This document shows, one piece after another, positions 18,372-25,593 of a stretch of DNA of 64,000 nt. A program made the position numbers and the translations under genes. Below the pieces are notes generated by a model, which saw only the letters and a list, made by a program, of their open reading frames with translations, had not been told where the DNA came from and ran no database searches. The number at the start of each line of letters is the position of its first letter. Positions within the stretch are counted from its first letter, which is position 1. The stretch comes from Bacteroidota bacterium. GTDB lineage: Bacteria > Bacteroidota > Bacteroidia > Chitinophagales > Chitinophagaceae. The stretch is taken from the NCBI GenBank assembly GCA_005798905.1, contig SYIK01000017.1:45194-109193 (forward strand), given 5' to 3'.

Positions 18372-19487
18372 ATGGTTGACAAAATTTTCTTATCGCAAGT
18401 TGAAATTTATAAACTGCGCATTCCACTAATTGCACCTTTCATTACTTCGCTTGGCAGAGATGATAGTGCAGAAAATATTGTTGTTGTTATTCGTACCAAT
18501 GCGGGCATTTCTGGTTTTGGAGAATGCAGTCCTTATATGCCAATCAACGGAGAAAGCATCGAAACCTGTTTTATAGTGGCACAGTATTTTGCTAAATTAT
18601 TAAGAGGAAAAAATTTATTGGAAATAGAAGATTGCATTATTGCAATGGATAAATTCATTTATGGAAATGCAAGTATTAAAAGTGCATTTGATATGGCGCT
18701 TTATGATATTGCTTCACAAAATGCAAGTGTTCCACTTTATAAATTTTTGGGTGGAGAAAATAATAAATCAATCATCACCGATTACACTGTTAGCATTGGC
18801 GATCCACAAAAAATGGCAGCAGATGCTTTAAAAATAAAAGAAGATAGATTCCCTGCAATCAAAGTAAAATTAGGAACCCACGGACCAACGGATGTTTTGC
18901 GAATAAAAACTATTCGCGAAGCTGTAGGAAATGAAATTCCGTTGCGGATAGATGCAAACCAAGGATGGGAAGTGGAGGAAGCAATTGCAACTTTAAATGC
19001 ATTGGCTCCGTTTGCTATTCAATATTGTGAAGAACCAATTTCGCGGTGGAATTTTATGGAATTGCCTCGCGTAAAAAATGCAAGTTCAATAAAAATAATG
19101 GCAGATGAATGCTGTGGAGACGAGCACGATGCACAAAGATTGATTCAACTAAATGCTTGTGATTTAATGAATATTAAATTAGGAAAATCAGGCGGAATTT
19201 TTAAAGCGTTAAAAATGGTACGATTGGCAGAGGCAGCAAAGATTCATTTACAAATTGGTGCATTTATGGAATCGCGATTGGCAATGACAGCATTTGCACA
19301 TTTTTCTTTATCAAGTCCAATCATTCAACATTTCGATTTTGACACAGCACTTATGTTTAAAGAAGACCCGATTAATGGGGGAATAGTTTATGAAAAAAAT
19401 GGAACAATTCACATTACAAACACAGCAGGGTTGGGAGCTACTATTGAACAATCTTATCTTGATAAATTGGAAAAAATTATTGTTTAA
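18372..19487 (+). CDS. Dipeptide epimerase (enolase superfamily)
   Basis: An enolase-superfamily enzyme of the L-Ala-D/L-Glu epimerase group, which interconverts stereoisomers in dipeptides, for example from muropeptide turnover. The 371-residue protein shows the catalytic Lys in AIKVKLG, metal ligands in IDANQGWE, QYCEEPIS and MADECCGDEHD, the second Lys in NIKLGKSGG, and the closing GAFMESRLAMTA. Exact dipeptide specificity cannot be read from sequence. The neighbouring dipeptidyl peptidase suggests a shared role in using peptide-derived dipeptides. Confidence 0.88.
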   Translation: MVDKIFLSQVEIYKLRIPLIAPFITSLGRDDSAENIVVVIRTNAGISGFGECSPYMPINGESIETCFIVAQYFAKLLRGKNLLEIEDCIIAMDKFIYGNASIKSAFDMALYDIASQNASVPLYKFLGGENNKSIITDYTVSIGDPQKMAADALKIKEDRFPAIKVKLGTHGPTDVLRIKTIREAVGNEIPLRIDANQGWEVEEAIATLNALAPFAIQYCEEPISRWNFMELPRVKNASSIKIMADECCGDEHDAQRLIQLNACDLMNIKLGKSGGIFKALKMVRLAEAAKIHLQIGAFMESRLAMTAFAHFSLSSPIIQHFDFDTALMFKEDPINGGIVYEKNGTIHITNTAGLGATIEQSYLDKLEKIIV

Positions 19488-20089
19488 TTTTTTCGTTTAT
19501 TCCATTGCAGCGAATTAATTAAATGTTGCAAATCTTTTTTTAAAAATTCATTAACAACATTTAACGAGTCTTCGTTGGGAGTTGCATCAAAATAAAGCGC
19601 ACCGCGAAGAAAATGGCTTACCGAATCTGTTAAAAAAAACTGATTGGCAGTTGCGGTATTTCCTTTTAAAGAAAAATAAATTCCTTCAATTTTATTTGGC
19701 GTTTTTATTGGCAAAGCCTCAATGGAAGAAGCTTTGGTTGCGTGCTGTTTGTAACTCATAATAAACGCATCGCTAATTAAACTATCAAATTTATTTTTTC
19801 CGATTTCTTTATAACTTAAAAAAACTCTTGCGGAAAATTGTGGAAAATCAATGTTTACCCACCAAGGATTTTCGGTTGCATTGCCAAAAAAACTACTGTC
19901 TTTTAAAACACTAGCATACATGGGATATTCAAATTGATACGGATAGCCCTCGTCTCTAAATGTTTGATACTTTTTTTCAGGAAAATCAATTTTATAATAA
20001 CCTCTTCGTTTGTCAATTGTATAATTGCTTTCACATGCAAAAAATACAAAAGCAAAAAAAATGAATATTAAAATAAAATGTCTGTTCAT
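19484..20089 (-). CDS. gldD: Gliding motility lipoprotein GldD
   Basis: GldD is a lipoprotein needed for gliding and associated with the type IX secretion apparatus in Bacteroidota. The 201-residue product has a lipoprotein signal peptide with the lipobox ending FFACE (Cys19). The family motif RGYYKIDFPEKKYQTF follows, with YPYQFEYPMYA and PWWVNIDFP after it. It lies directly downstream of mutY, a conserved mutY-gldD neighbourhood. The ssb and gldE genes often found here are absent. Its last four bases overlap the end of the convergent epimerase gene. Confidence 0.93.
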   Translation of the reverse strand: MNRHFILIFIFFAFVFFACESNYTIDKRRGYYKIDFPEKKYQTFRDEGYPYQFEYPMYASVLKDSSFFGNATENPWWVNIDFPQFSARVFLSYKEIGKNKFDSLISDAFIMSYKQHATKASSIEALPIKTPNKIEGIYFSLKGNTATANQFFLTDSVSHFLRGALYFDATPNEDSLNVVNEFLKKDLQHLINSLQWNKRKN

Positions 20090-21175
20090 TTATTCTTTAT
20101 TGGCTGCAAGATATTGCAGAAAATAATTATTGATCGTTTTTGGGAAAGCGAGTTTTGTAATTTCTTTTTTTGAAACGAGCTGCATTGAAGGAATTTTGGC
20201 TTTTTGAAAAATTTCAACTGTAATGAACTTTGCAAAAATTTTCTGATGAGACAGCTGTTGTTTTTGAGTTGGCGAAACAAACACGACTTTATAATTTTTC
20301 TTTTTTACAATATTTAATTTTTCAACTTTCTTTAAAATTTCTTCGCTTGCAACTTCGTAGTCAAATTCCTGTAAATAAAATTCATGAAGGTTTTTCCAAA
20401 TATCATTCTCTGTTCGTTGACGAATATAAAATTCGGTTTTGTATTTAATAACTAAATAATAAAACCACCGTGTTTTAATTTTTATTTTCTTTACTTTTTT
20501 CGGAAACAATGCAACCGAATTACTTACATACGCTTTACAATGTTTTTTAAAACTACACTGCAAACACAATGGCAGAACAGGTTTACAAACAACCGCACCA
20601 AAATCCATTATAGCTTGGTTATAAATTCCCGGTTGTTTTTTATCCAATAATTCATTAGAAAGTTGTTGAAAACATTTTTTCCCCTCAGTAGAATCGACTG
20701 CTTTTGCAATTCCGAAAAATCGAGATAGCACACGAAATACATTTCCATCCAAAACCGCATGCGGAAGATTGTACGCAAAAGAGGCAATAGCTGCGGCTGT
20801 GTACGGTCCCACTCCTTTCAATTTTAAAATTTCTTCATAAGTCGTTGGGAAAATTCCCGCATGTTTTTTTACGACTGTTCGAGCTGTTTCCAAAAGATTT
20901 TTACATCTCGAATAATATCCCAACCCCTCCCAAATTTTATACGCTTTTGCATCGGACGAATTTGCCAATTTTTGAATTGTTGGAAAATTATCTAAAAATT
21001 TTTTATAATAGTCCAACCCTTGCTCAACTCTTGTTTGTTGCAAAATGATTTCGCTAATCCAAATTTTATACGGATTTTTTTCTCCTTTCCAGGGCATTTG
21101 ACGGGTGTTTTTTTCCTTGCTCCAGTTGAGTAATAGCCGTCGAAATGCATTAATATTTTTTGCCTCTTTTTGCAT
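20090..21175 (-). CDS. mutY: A/G-specific adenine glycosylase MutY
   Basis: MutY removes adenine mispaired with 8-oxoguanine. The 361-residue protein shows the N-terminal MPWKGEKNPYKIWISEIILQ with the family QQTRVEQGLDYY. It has the helix-hairpin-helix LKGVGPYTAAAIASFAYN followed by the catalytic Asp in AVLDGNVFRVLSRFF. The 4Fe-4S ligands appear in CKPVLPLCLQCSFKKHC. The C-terminal NUDIX-like recognition domain is present but divergent. It ends exactly where gldD begins, so the two form an operon, and it is divergent from the HU gene. Confidence 0.96.
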   Translation of the reverse strand: MQKEAKNINAFRRLLLNWSKEKNTRQMPWKGEKNPYKIWISEIILQQTRVEQGLDYYKKFLDNFPTIQKLANSSDAKAYKIWEGLGYYSRCKNLLETARTVVKKHAGIFPTTYEEILKLKGVGPYTAAAIASFAYNLPHAVLDGNVFRVLSRFFGIAKAVDSTEGKKCFQQLSNELLDKKQPGIYNQAIMDFGAVVCKPVLPLCLQCSFKKHCKAYVSNSVALFPKKVKKIKIKTRWFYYLVIKYKTEFYIRQRTENDIWKNLHEFYLQEFDYEVASEEILKKVEKLNIVKKKNYKVVFVSPTQKQQLSHQKIFAKFITVEIFQKAKIPSMQLVSKKEITKLAFPKTINNYFLQYLAANKE

Positions 21176-21237
21176 TATTGAAAAATTTATTCGTCTATTC
21201 TGTTGAAAATCATGGGTTTTTGTATTAACTTGTATCG

Positions 21238-21266
21238 TTTGTATAAAGTCTTGTACGATATTTTTA
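21238..21266 (+). promoter_or_regulatory. Candidate promoter upstream of the HU leader region
   Basis: TTTG (21238-21241), 17 bp, TATTTTTA (21259-21266): one mismatch from TAnnTTTG. Transcription would start near 21273, 250 bp before HU, and would cross the short ORF at 21293, the palindrome at 21351 and the ORF at 21390. Confidence 0.45.
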
Positions 21267-21292
21267 ATTTATTCACATTAAAATTTTAAAAA

Positions 21293-21340
21293 ATGAAAAA
21301 TAAAATTATCAAAAAGTCAACGATTATTATTAGAAACTAA
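21293..21340 (+). CDS. Possible 15-residue leader peptide (Ile/Lys-rich)
   Basis: A complete short frame encodes MKNKIIKKSTIIIRN, with five Ile and five Lys in 15 residues. It starts about 20 nt after the predicted transcription start and ends 10 nt before a perfect 27-nt palindrome. The arrangement promoter, short peptide, hairpin recalls attenuators, but the coding status is unproven. Confidence 0.25.
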   Translation: MKNKIIKKSTIIIRN

Positions 21341-21350
21341 TTTTATTAAC

Positions 21351-21377
21351 AGCTGGTAGTTTTAAAAACTACCAGCT
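21351..21377 (+). terminator. Perfect 27-nt palindrome: terminator or operator
   Basis: Two 13-base arms, AGCTGGTAGTTTT and AAAACTACCAGCT, flank a single A. In RNA this gives a strong hairpin whose loop is A/U-rich. The downstream T-tract is weak (TTAAATTT), so it could be an attenuator-type terminator or a binding site for a dimeric regulator. It lies between the candidate promoter and HU. Confidence 0.5.
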
Positions 21378-21389
21378 TAAATTTAATCA

Positions 21390-21491
21390 ATGCAGCTTAG
21401 CTTAACTAACTCTTTAGATTTTGTTGGCAAGTCCAATCCTGATACAATCAGAATAAGAAACGGAGAGTTTCATACGAAAATATTCCAATAA
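21390..21491 (+). CDS. Possible 33-residue small protein upstream of HU
   Basis: A complete ATG-to-stop frame. The product contains SLDFVGKSNPDTIRIRNGEF and ends HTKIFQ. It is more protein-like than its surroundings, because the base composition rises above the AT-rich flanks. It lies just after the palindrome and 34 bp before the HU ATG. I recognise no family; it could be a real small protein or a chance frame in a leader. Confidence 0.25.
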   Translation: MQLSLTNSLDFVGKSNPDTIRIRNGEFHTKIFQ

Positions 21492-21525
21492 TACATACCC
21501 CCTAACCGATAAAAATATACTTTAT

Positions 21526-21849
21526 ATGAGAAAAGCAGATTTAGTAAATCAAATTTCTGAAAAAACAGGAATCCCAAAAGTAGATGTATTGCTTAGTTTG
21601 GAAACGATGTTTAAAGCAGTTAAAGATACTTTGGCCGGTGGCGAAAACATTTATATACGTGGCTTTGGAAGTTTTATTACAAAAAAACGAGCTGCTAAAA
21701 TTGGACGAAATATCAAAAAAAATGTGGCTGTACCTATTCCTGCACATTATATTCCTGCATTTAAACCTGCTAAAGAATTTGTTGCAGAAGTAAAAAAATT
21801 GGTTACGCCAAAACCCGATACCGACTTGGATAAAGATGGGGTTGAATAA
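21526..21849 (+). CDS. HU/IHF family DNA-binding protein
   Basis: A nucleoid-associated protein that bends DNA as a dimer. The 107 residues include the N-terminal helices (KADLVNQISEKTGIPKVDVL) and the HU signature around IYIRGFGSFITKKRAAKIGR. A DNA-binding arm (VPIPAHYIPAFKPAKEF) follows, then a short tail ending DTDLDKDGVE. The tail makes it a little longer than E. coli HU (90). It is divergent from mutY and is followed by the TPR gene, an arrangement common in Bacteroidota. Confidence 0.95.
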   Translation: MRKADLVNQISEKTGIPKVDVLLSLETMFKAVKDTLAGGENIYIRGFGSFITKKRAAKIGRNIKKNVAVPIPAHYIPAFKPAKEFVAEVKKLVTPKPDTDLDKDGVE

Positions 21850-21891
21850 TAATTTCATTTATCAATTTCTATTCTCTTTTTGATTTTTTGG

Positions 21892-21899
21892 TACCTTTG
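21892..21899 (+). promoter_or_regulatory. -7 element of the TPR gene promoter
   Basis: TACCTTTG, an exact TAnnTTTG, lies 18 bp upstream of the GTG start, implying a leader of about 12 nt. The upstream TTTG at normal spacing is not clear. Confidence 0.5.
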
Positions 21900-21917
21900 T
21901 GCTCAAATTTTTAATCT

Positions 21918-22760
21918 GTGCAAAAATCGCAATGGATTGCTGTTGTAGCCGCTCTTGGACTAATTGCTGTTTTGTTTTTTTGGGGAAGCTCTTCCTCGAA
22001 AAATGAAAATGCAACTCAAGTTAATTCTCAAACAACTGTTTCGGAATTAAACATAGATACGATACTCCGCCACGCAAAAGAAAAATTAAGCGAAGCTCAA
22101 ATTACTCGTTTGGGTATATTGGAACAATCTGTAATTAGAGGTGCTGTAAAAGAACAACAACTTGCCGTTTTTCATCAACTAGCTCATTTTTGGAAAGATA
22201 CCGTTCAAGTCTTTGAACCTTATGCTTGGTACGAAGCCGAAGCCGCAAGGTTGGAATATTCCGAAAAAAACCTCACCTTTGCTGCCCATTTGTTTTTGAA
22301 CAACTTGTGGAATGAGGAAAATCCACAGTTAAAAAAATGGAAGGCCTTACAGGCCAAGGATTTGTTTGAAAGATCTTTGAAGATTAACGCTGAAAACGAT
22401 TCATCCCAAGTTGGCCTTGGTGCTTGTTATATTTTTGGAGCCATTTCCGAAACCCCAATGGAGGGTATTCAAAAAATACTCAAAGTAATAGAAAAAGATA
22501 GCACCAATGTGTTTGCACAAATGATGTTGGGACATGGATCGGTAATTTCAGGACAATACGACAAAGCAATTGCAAGATTTGAACGAGTGTTTCATTTACA
22601 ATCGAATAATCTTGAAGCCATACTAATGCTTGCTGAGGTATATGAAAGAAAAGCTGATAAACAAACTGCCATTAACTGGTATCGTCAAGCAAAAAAACTA
22701 ATAACTCACCGAGAGCTAAACGCTGAATTGGACAATCGTATTGAAAATCTTAGCAAGTAA
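21918..22760 (+). CDS. Membrane-anchored tetratricopeptide-repeat protein
   Basis: A 280-residue protein starting at GTG. Residues about 5-25 form a hydrophobic segment (WIAVVAALGLIAVLFFWGS) that acts as an anchor. The rest is helical, with TPR-type repeats best seen in the C-terminal half (VFAQMMLGHGSVISGQYDKA, then LEAILMLAEVYERKADKQTA). No catalytic motif is visible, and a scaffold or assembly role is inferred. The conserved position between HU and rng in Bacteroidota hints at a link to cell-envelope or RNA processes, but this is untested. Confidence 0.8.
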   Translation: MQKSQWIAVVAALGLIAVLFFWGSSSSKNENATQVNSQTTVSELNIDTILRHAKEKLSEAQITRLGILEQSVIRGAVKEQQLAVFHQLAHFWKDTVQVFEPYAWYEAEAARLEYSEKNLTFAAHLFLNNLWNEENPQLKKWKALQAKDLFERSLKINAENDSSQVGLGACYIFGAISETPMEGIQKILKVIEKDSTNVFAQMMLGHGSVISGQYDKAIARFERVFHLQSNNLEAILMLAEVYERKADKQTAINWYRQAKKLITHRELNAELDNRIENLSK

Positions 22761-22792
22761 AACTTATTATAAACTGATTAAAAAAATTAAAA

Positions 22793-22882
22793 ATGCCTTC
22801 TGGTAAAAAAAGAAAACGTGGCAAAATGGCCACGCACAAGCGTAAGAAAAGACTTAGAAAGAATCGCCACAAGAAAAAATAA
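22793..22882 (+). CDS. 29-residue basic AURKAIP1/COX24 (mS38)-like protein
   Basis: A tiny, extremely basic protein that starts MPSGKKRKRGKMATHKRKKR and ends RLRKNRHKKK. It matches the Bacteroidota AURKAIP1/COX24-domain proteins, which are related to the mitochondrial small-subunit protein mS38. A ribosomal or RNA-binding role is inferred from this relation and from the charge (about 19 of 29 residues are Lys, Arg or His). It is too short for many gene callers. It lies 32 bp after the TPR gene and before rng, so it is probably part of the same operon. Confidence 0.85.
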   Translation: MPSGKKRKRGKMATHKRKKRLRKNRHKKK

Positions 22883-22895
22883 TTTATTTTCCTAC

Positions 22896-22941
22896 CCAAT
22901 ACACCCCTACAAAGTGGGTAATTATGGGTAGAGTGTATTGG
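22896..22941 (+). other. Long imperfect hairpin between the mS38-like gene and rng
   Basis: CCAATACAC (22896-22904) pairs with GTGTATTGG (22933-22941). Inside it CTAC pairs with GTAG across a 2/1 internal loop, with a GU-capable apical region. No T-tract follows directly, so it is not a classical terminator. It could be a processing site or leader element for rng. Confidence 0.4.
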
Positions 22942-23054
22942 ATATACCTCATTTCTCTGCTTCCTTTTTAAAAGTAGTGACACAAAGAATGTATTCAATC
23001 GCTTCTTGATGCAACTTCAATTTTTACCGGCTCACGGCACAAAGCCGAATTGAT

Positions 23055-24605
23055 TTGAACAAAGAACTTATTATTAATGTAACCCCGCAAGGTGCGGAGT
23101 TAGCATTATTGGAAGACAAAAAACTAGTAGAACTCCATAACGAAAAAAGTGATGCTCACTTTTCCGTTGGCGATCTTTACCTTGGAAAAGTTAAAAAACT
23201 TATTCCTGGGCTAAATGCTGCATTTGTAGATGTTGGTTTTGAAAAAGACGCTTTTTTACATTATACCGACTTAAGTCCGTATGCAAAATCGCTTTTACGA
23301 TTTACACATGCTTCCATCAATTATAACGCGGAAGGAATTCCTGATTTTGAAAAGTTTGAAAACGAAGCTGATATTGTAAAAACAGGAAAGATTAATGAAG
23401 TGCTGAATGGGAAACCAAACATTTTGGTTCAGATTTTAAAAGAACCTATTTCTGCAAAAGGGCCAAGACTTAGTTGTGAAATTTCTTTGCCCGGTAGATT
23501 TGTGGTACTAACGCCATTCAACAACATCGTTGCAGTTTCTCGAAAAATTCATTCTTCGGAGGAAAGAAAGCGTTTGCAAAAAATTGTTGAAGCAATCAAA
23601 CCAAAAAATTTTGGCGTAATTGTAAGAACAGCAGCCGAAGGAAAAAAAACAGCAGAACTCCACGCAGATCTAATTTCCTTGAATGAAACTTGGAAAACGA
23701 TTCAAACTAATTTGAAAGGTGCAAATCCTCCCAAAAAAATATTAAGCGAGAAAACGAAAACAGCAAGTATCCTTCGCGATTTGCTTAACGAAGATTTTAA
23801 TAAAATTGTAGTGAACGACCGAGGAATATATCAAGACACCAAATCATATATTCAACGCATTGCACCCGATAAAGCCGATATTGTTAGTTATTACCAAAGC
23901 GATTCTCCTATTTTCGATTCCTTTGGAATTACCAAGCAAGTAAAAGCTTCATTTGGAAAAACAATTAATATGAATAGCGGTGCTTATTTAATAATTGAGC
24001 ACACCGAAGCAATGCACGTGATTGATGTAAACAGTGGCTATAAAAGTATTAGCAATAATCAAGAACAAAATTCGCTGGAAACCAATTTGGAAGCTGCCGA
24101 AGAAATAGCACGCCAATTGCGTCTACGCGATATTGGTGGAATTATTGTGGTAGATTTTATTGACATGAAGCTTCCTGAAAATAAACGAAAACTATCCGAA
24201 ACAATGGAAGCATTAATGCAGTCGGACAGAGCAAGACATACACTGCTTCCTATTTCTAAATTTGGACTGATGCAAATAACTCGGCAACGAATGAAGCCGG
24301 AAATGAATATTAATACATTGGAAGGTTGCCCAAGTTGTAAAGGCACAGGAAAAATTTCATCCGCTTTGATTTTGGAAGATGAAATAGAAAAAAACTTGAA
24401 CTACCTTTTTATGCACCAGCACAATAATTTAACGCTTGCAGTTCATCCCATCATTCATGCTTATTTGACCAAAGGTTGGGTAATGTCTATTTTTTCGAAA
24501 TGGAAAAGAAAATTTAGAAAAAAAATATCACTTCGAATTGATACAAATTATCATTTGACTGAATTTCATTTCTTCGACAGTCACGACGAAGAAATAAAAC
24601 TATAA
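23055..24605 (+). CDS. rng: Ribonuclease E/G family protein (Rng/CafA)
   Basis: An endoribonuclease involved in rRNA and mRNA processing. The 516-residue protein starts at TTG. It has the S1-like N-terminus (FSVGDLYLGKVKKLIPGLNAAFVDVGFEKDAFLHYTDL) and the RNase-E/G catalytic core, with metal-binding Asp residues in HVIDVNSG and IVVDFIDM. The Zn-link pair is in the CPSCKGTGK motif near residue 425. The length fits RNase G rather than the longer RNase E. It is followed by a strong terminator. Confidence 0.95.
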   Translation: MNKELIINVTPQGAELALLEDKKLVELHNEKSDAHFSVGDLYLGKVKKLIPGLNAAFVDVGFEKDAFLHYTDLSPYAKSLLRFTHASINYNAEGIPDFEKFENEADIVKTGKINEVLNGKPNILVQILKEPISAKGPRLSCEISLPGRFVVLTPFNNIVAVSRKIHSSEERKRLQKIVEAIKPKNFGVIVRTAAEGKKTAELHADLISLNETWKTIQTNLKGANPPKKILSEKTKTASILRDLLNEDFNKIVVNDRGIYQDTKSYIQRIAPDKADIVSYYQSDSPIFDSFGITKQVKASFGKTINMNSGAYLIIEHTEAMHVIDVNSGYKSISNNQEQNSLETNLEAAEEIARQLRLRDIGGIIVVDFIDMKLPENKRKLSETMEALMQSDRARHTLLPISKFGLMQITRQRMKPEMNINTLEGCPSCKGTGKISSALILEDEIEKNLNYLFMHQHNNLTLAVHPIIHAYLTKGWVMSIFSKWKRKFRKKISLRIDTNYHLTEFHFFDSHDEEIKL

Positions 24606-24633
24606 TTCAAAAAAATTATTGGTCAAAAAACAG

Positions 24634-24657
24634 AAAACCCCTCTTACGAGGGGTTTT
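24634..24657. terminator. Bidirectional terminator between rng and the Sus operon
   Basis: A 10-bp stem (AAAACCCCTC with GAGGGGTTTT) closes a TTAC loop. A/T-runs flank the stem on both sides, so it can end rng on the plus strand and the Sus lipoprotein transcript on the minus strand. Confidence 0.85.
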
Positions 24658-24678
24658 CCTTAGCAGTTAGTTTTAAAC

Positions 24679-25572
24679 TTATACTTTAACAAGTCGGAAT
24701 AAATAAGTACCATAATTTGAAGTACCTACGTGGTGATTCAATGTAAGTGTAATTGTACCTACACAAGAAAATAACCAGTTATTAGTCCCCACAGATTTAT
24801 TGAAGATATTGTAAATGCCATAACTAGGGTAATCTCCATAATTCTGATCGGCAACAGTAGCAGCGCCCGTTGCAGCTGCAACGGCTACAAAAACCGGTCT
24901 TGCTGGAGAAGTTAACCACATTGCGGGGAACGTAACTCCATTTGCACCAATTGTTACGTCTACTAAGTCGCCAGGAGAATAATCTGCCCAATCGTCTTGC
25001 AATACTTTAAATTTAACTGTATTACCCACTCCGCCAATTGCAGCAGGAATGTAGGGGCAAACAACAACGGATGACCAAGTCAATGCCATGTTGTAATTCG
25101 GGTTACCTGAATACTCACCTAATGTATTAGAAAGATCCCAAACACCTCCATCTTTAGTAACTAAAGAATTGTACAAAGTGTAGGTTTGACCTGTTACTAG
25201 TGCAGTAGGTGCAATACCCAATGCAGCAGCAATTTCAGTTGCCTTTACATTTAATACAACATCAGCGTTTGGAGTAGTATAAGGAACTTCCTTAACTAAT
25301 TTCCAAGTTGCTTTGTTTGCATTTGCAGCACCCGGGGTTACATAAATTTTAATTTTGTCAACCGGTTTGCCGTACTCTTTTACTGTAATACTAACCGAAG
25401 TTGTGTTCAAGTTTGCATAGTCAATAATTAAGTTTGTTGTTTTTACAAGCGTTACATAAGCACCAACTCCTAACTGTTCGTAGGATGATATTCCTGCTAA
25501 ATCTTTTTTGCGGCAAGAACTTAAGTTGGCAACAACAGCGCTTATTAAGATGAACGATAATATTCTTTTCAT
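24679..25572 (-). CDS. Sus-operon surface lipoprotein of unknown family
   Basis: A 297-residue lipoprotein with signal peptide and lipobox LSSC (Cys20). The rest is Gly/Thr/Ala-rich with predicted beta strands, and I recognise no catalytic motif. It is the last gene of a SusC-SusD operon, 21 bp after the SusD gene. By position it is likely a substrate-binding accessory lipoprotein, comparable in placement to SusE/SusF. The ligand cannot be inferred, because no hydrolase is encoded nearby. Classification beyond Sus-associated lipoprotein is uncertain. Confidence 0.7.
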   Translation of the reverse strand: MKRILSFILISAVVANLSSCRKKDLAGISSYEQLGVGAYVTLVKTTNLIIDYANLNTTSVSITVKEYGKPVDKIKIYVTPGAANANKATWKLVKEVPYTTPNADVVLNVKATEIAAALGIAPTALVTGQTYTLYNSLVTKDGGVWDLSNTLGEYSGNPNYNMALTWSSVVVCPYIPAAIGGVGNTVKFKVLQDDWADYSPGDLVDVTIGANGVTFPAMWLTSPARPVFVAVAAATGAATVADQNYGDYPSYGIYNIFNKSVGTNNWLFSCVGTITLTLNHHVGTSNYGTYLFRLVKV

Positions 25573-25593
25573 TTTATTTCGTTTTAAATTTTA

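Noticed and set aside
19484..21175. Missing ssb and gldE between mutY and gldD as evidence of a deletion
   Set aside because: Gene content at this conserved locus varies among Bacteroidota; no remnants of either gene are visible, so this is not informative by itself.
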